From Alphaproteobacteria bacterium (lineage in GTDB: Bacteria > Pseudomonadota > Alphaproteobacteria > Micropepsales > Micropepsaceae), in NCBI GenBank assembly GCA_028869355.1, contig JAGWSK010000419.1, positions 1-5,518 on the forward strand: a stretch of DNA of 5,518 nucleotides. The letters are read 5' to 3'. A program made the translations under genes and the position numbers. The notes beneath the pieces were generated by a model. The model saw only the letters and a list, made by a program, of their open reading frames with translations. It was not told the DNA's origin and ran no database searches. Shown here piece by piece: positions 4,904 through 5,518 of the stretch; the stretch's first letter is position 1; each line of letters begins with the position of its first letter.

Positions 4904-5518
4904 ATTTCCTCTACCGCCAAACCGGGGCTGCACGCGCCGACTCCGAACTGATGGAAAAGGCCGAGGGCGTCGCGGGGCGCAGTCTGCTCGCGGATGCCCG
5001 CCGACGGCTGTTCCGAAACAAGGCTGCGGTCGCGAGCATGGTCCTGCTCGCGATCATCACGCTGATGGCGATCTTCGCGCCGCTGCTTTCGCCCTATGGC
5101 TACAGCGATATCGACTACAACCTGATTTCCTGCGCTCCGGCCTGGTGGCCGGCAGATCCCTTCACCTGCCACGCCGGCGGTGCGCACTGGTTCGGCACCG
5201 ACATTGTTGGCCGCGATCTGTTCATCCGGGTGCTTTACGGCGCGCGAGTCTCGCTCGCGGTCGGCGTTGTCGCGACGCTGGTCAGCCTCGCCATCGGGGT
5301 CCTGTACGGCGCCGCGGCAGGCTTCATCGGCGGCAAAACCGACTCGTTCATGATGCGTGCGGTGGACATTCTTTACGCGCTGCCGTTTATTTTCTTTGTC
5401 ATCATCCTGATGGTGATCTTCAACCAGAATTTCATTCTGCTGTTTCTGGCCATCGGCGCGGTGTCGTGGCTGACCATGGCGCGAATCGTTCGCGGCCAGA
5501 CGCTTTCCGCAAAGCAGA
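4900..5518 (+). CDS. oppC: Oligopeptide ABC transporter permease OppC (3' end cut by window)
   Basis: The frame opens with GTG at 4900, overlapping the oppB stop as GTGA, and continues to the window end (206 codons plus one base; E. coli OppC has about 300 residues). The N-terminal OppC_N part includes GRSLLADARRRLFRNKAAVA (26-45) and a first membrane span at about 46-65. The core follows with HWFGTDIVGRDLFIRVLYGA (96-115), further spans at about 116-141 and 160-193, and MARIVRGQTLSAKQ (193-206). The window ends just before the EAA loop that contacts the ATPase. The periplasmic loop at 76-95 has two Cys (78 and 90) and several Trp, and is longer than I recall for E. coli OppC. The 4-base overlap indicates translational coupling and a fixed subunit ratio with OppB. 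The GTG start is chosen over the internal ATG at codon 18 because the N-terminal region is conserved in the family. Confidence 0.93.
   Translation, partial: MNFLYRQTGAARADSELMEKAEGVAGRSLLADARRRLFRNKAAVASMVLLAIITLMAIFAPLLSPYGYSDIDYNLISCAPAWWPADPFTCHAGGAHWFGTDIVGRDLFIRVLYGARVSLAVGVVATLVSLAIGVLYGAAAGFIGGKTDSFMMRAVDILYALPFIFFVIILMVIFNQNFILLFLAIGAVSWLTMARIVRGQTLSAKQ

Overview
The window (about 60% G+C by eye, tightly packed) looks like a chromosomal segment of an alphaproteobacterium, plausibly Hyphomicrobiales or a related order. This rests on base composition, codon choice and the gene families present. No rRNA or other marker gene fixes the taxon. I see no phage, transposase, CRISPR or tRNA.

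Layout. (1) Positions 1-303, minus strand: the N-terminal 101 codons of an MmgE/PrpD-family protein with a twin-arginine-like leader. It runs off the left edge. (2) Positions 304-522: a divergent intergenic region dominated by an imperfect tandem repeat whose units each carry a G+C-rich hairpin followed by a T tract (terminator-like on the plus strand), then a strong 11-bp hairpin. (3) Positions 523-690: a small single-pass membrane protein of about 55 residues, function unknown. (4) Positions 691-801: a short gap with overlapping inverted repeats. (5) Positions 802-2706: an AsmA-family envelope protein. Ten bases after it comes a PotD-like (COG0687-type) solute-binding protein at 2717-3808, probably on the same transcript. 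(6) Positions 3809-3958: a gap with a hairpin at the stop codon, two promoter-like motifs and an inverted repeat. (7) Positions 3959-5518: oppB followed by oppC with a 4-base overlap. oppC is cut by the right edge just before its ATPase-docking loop.

How it works together. OppB and OppC would form the membrane channel of a peptide-type ABC importer. The ATPases and a cognate OppA are not visible and may lie to the right. The place where oppA often sits is taken by a polyamine/iron-class binding protein that lacks a lipobox and seems to have lost part of the polyamine-contact pattern. It appears tied to asmA rather than opp. The most interesting points are this mismatch, the tandem hairpin/T-tract repeat, and the possible export of an MmgE/PrpD protein. 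Nothing here clearly amounts to a wholly new system.
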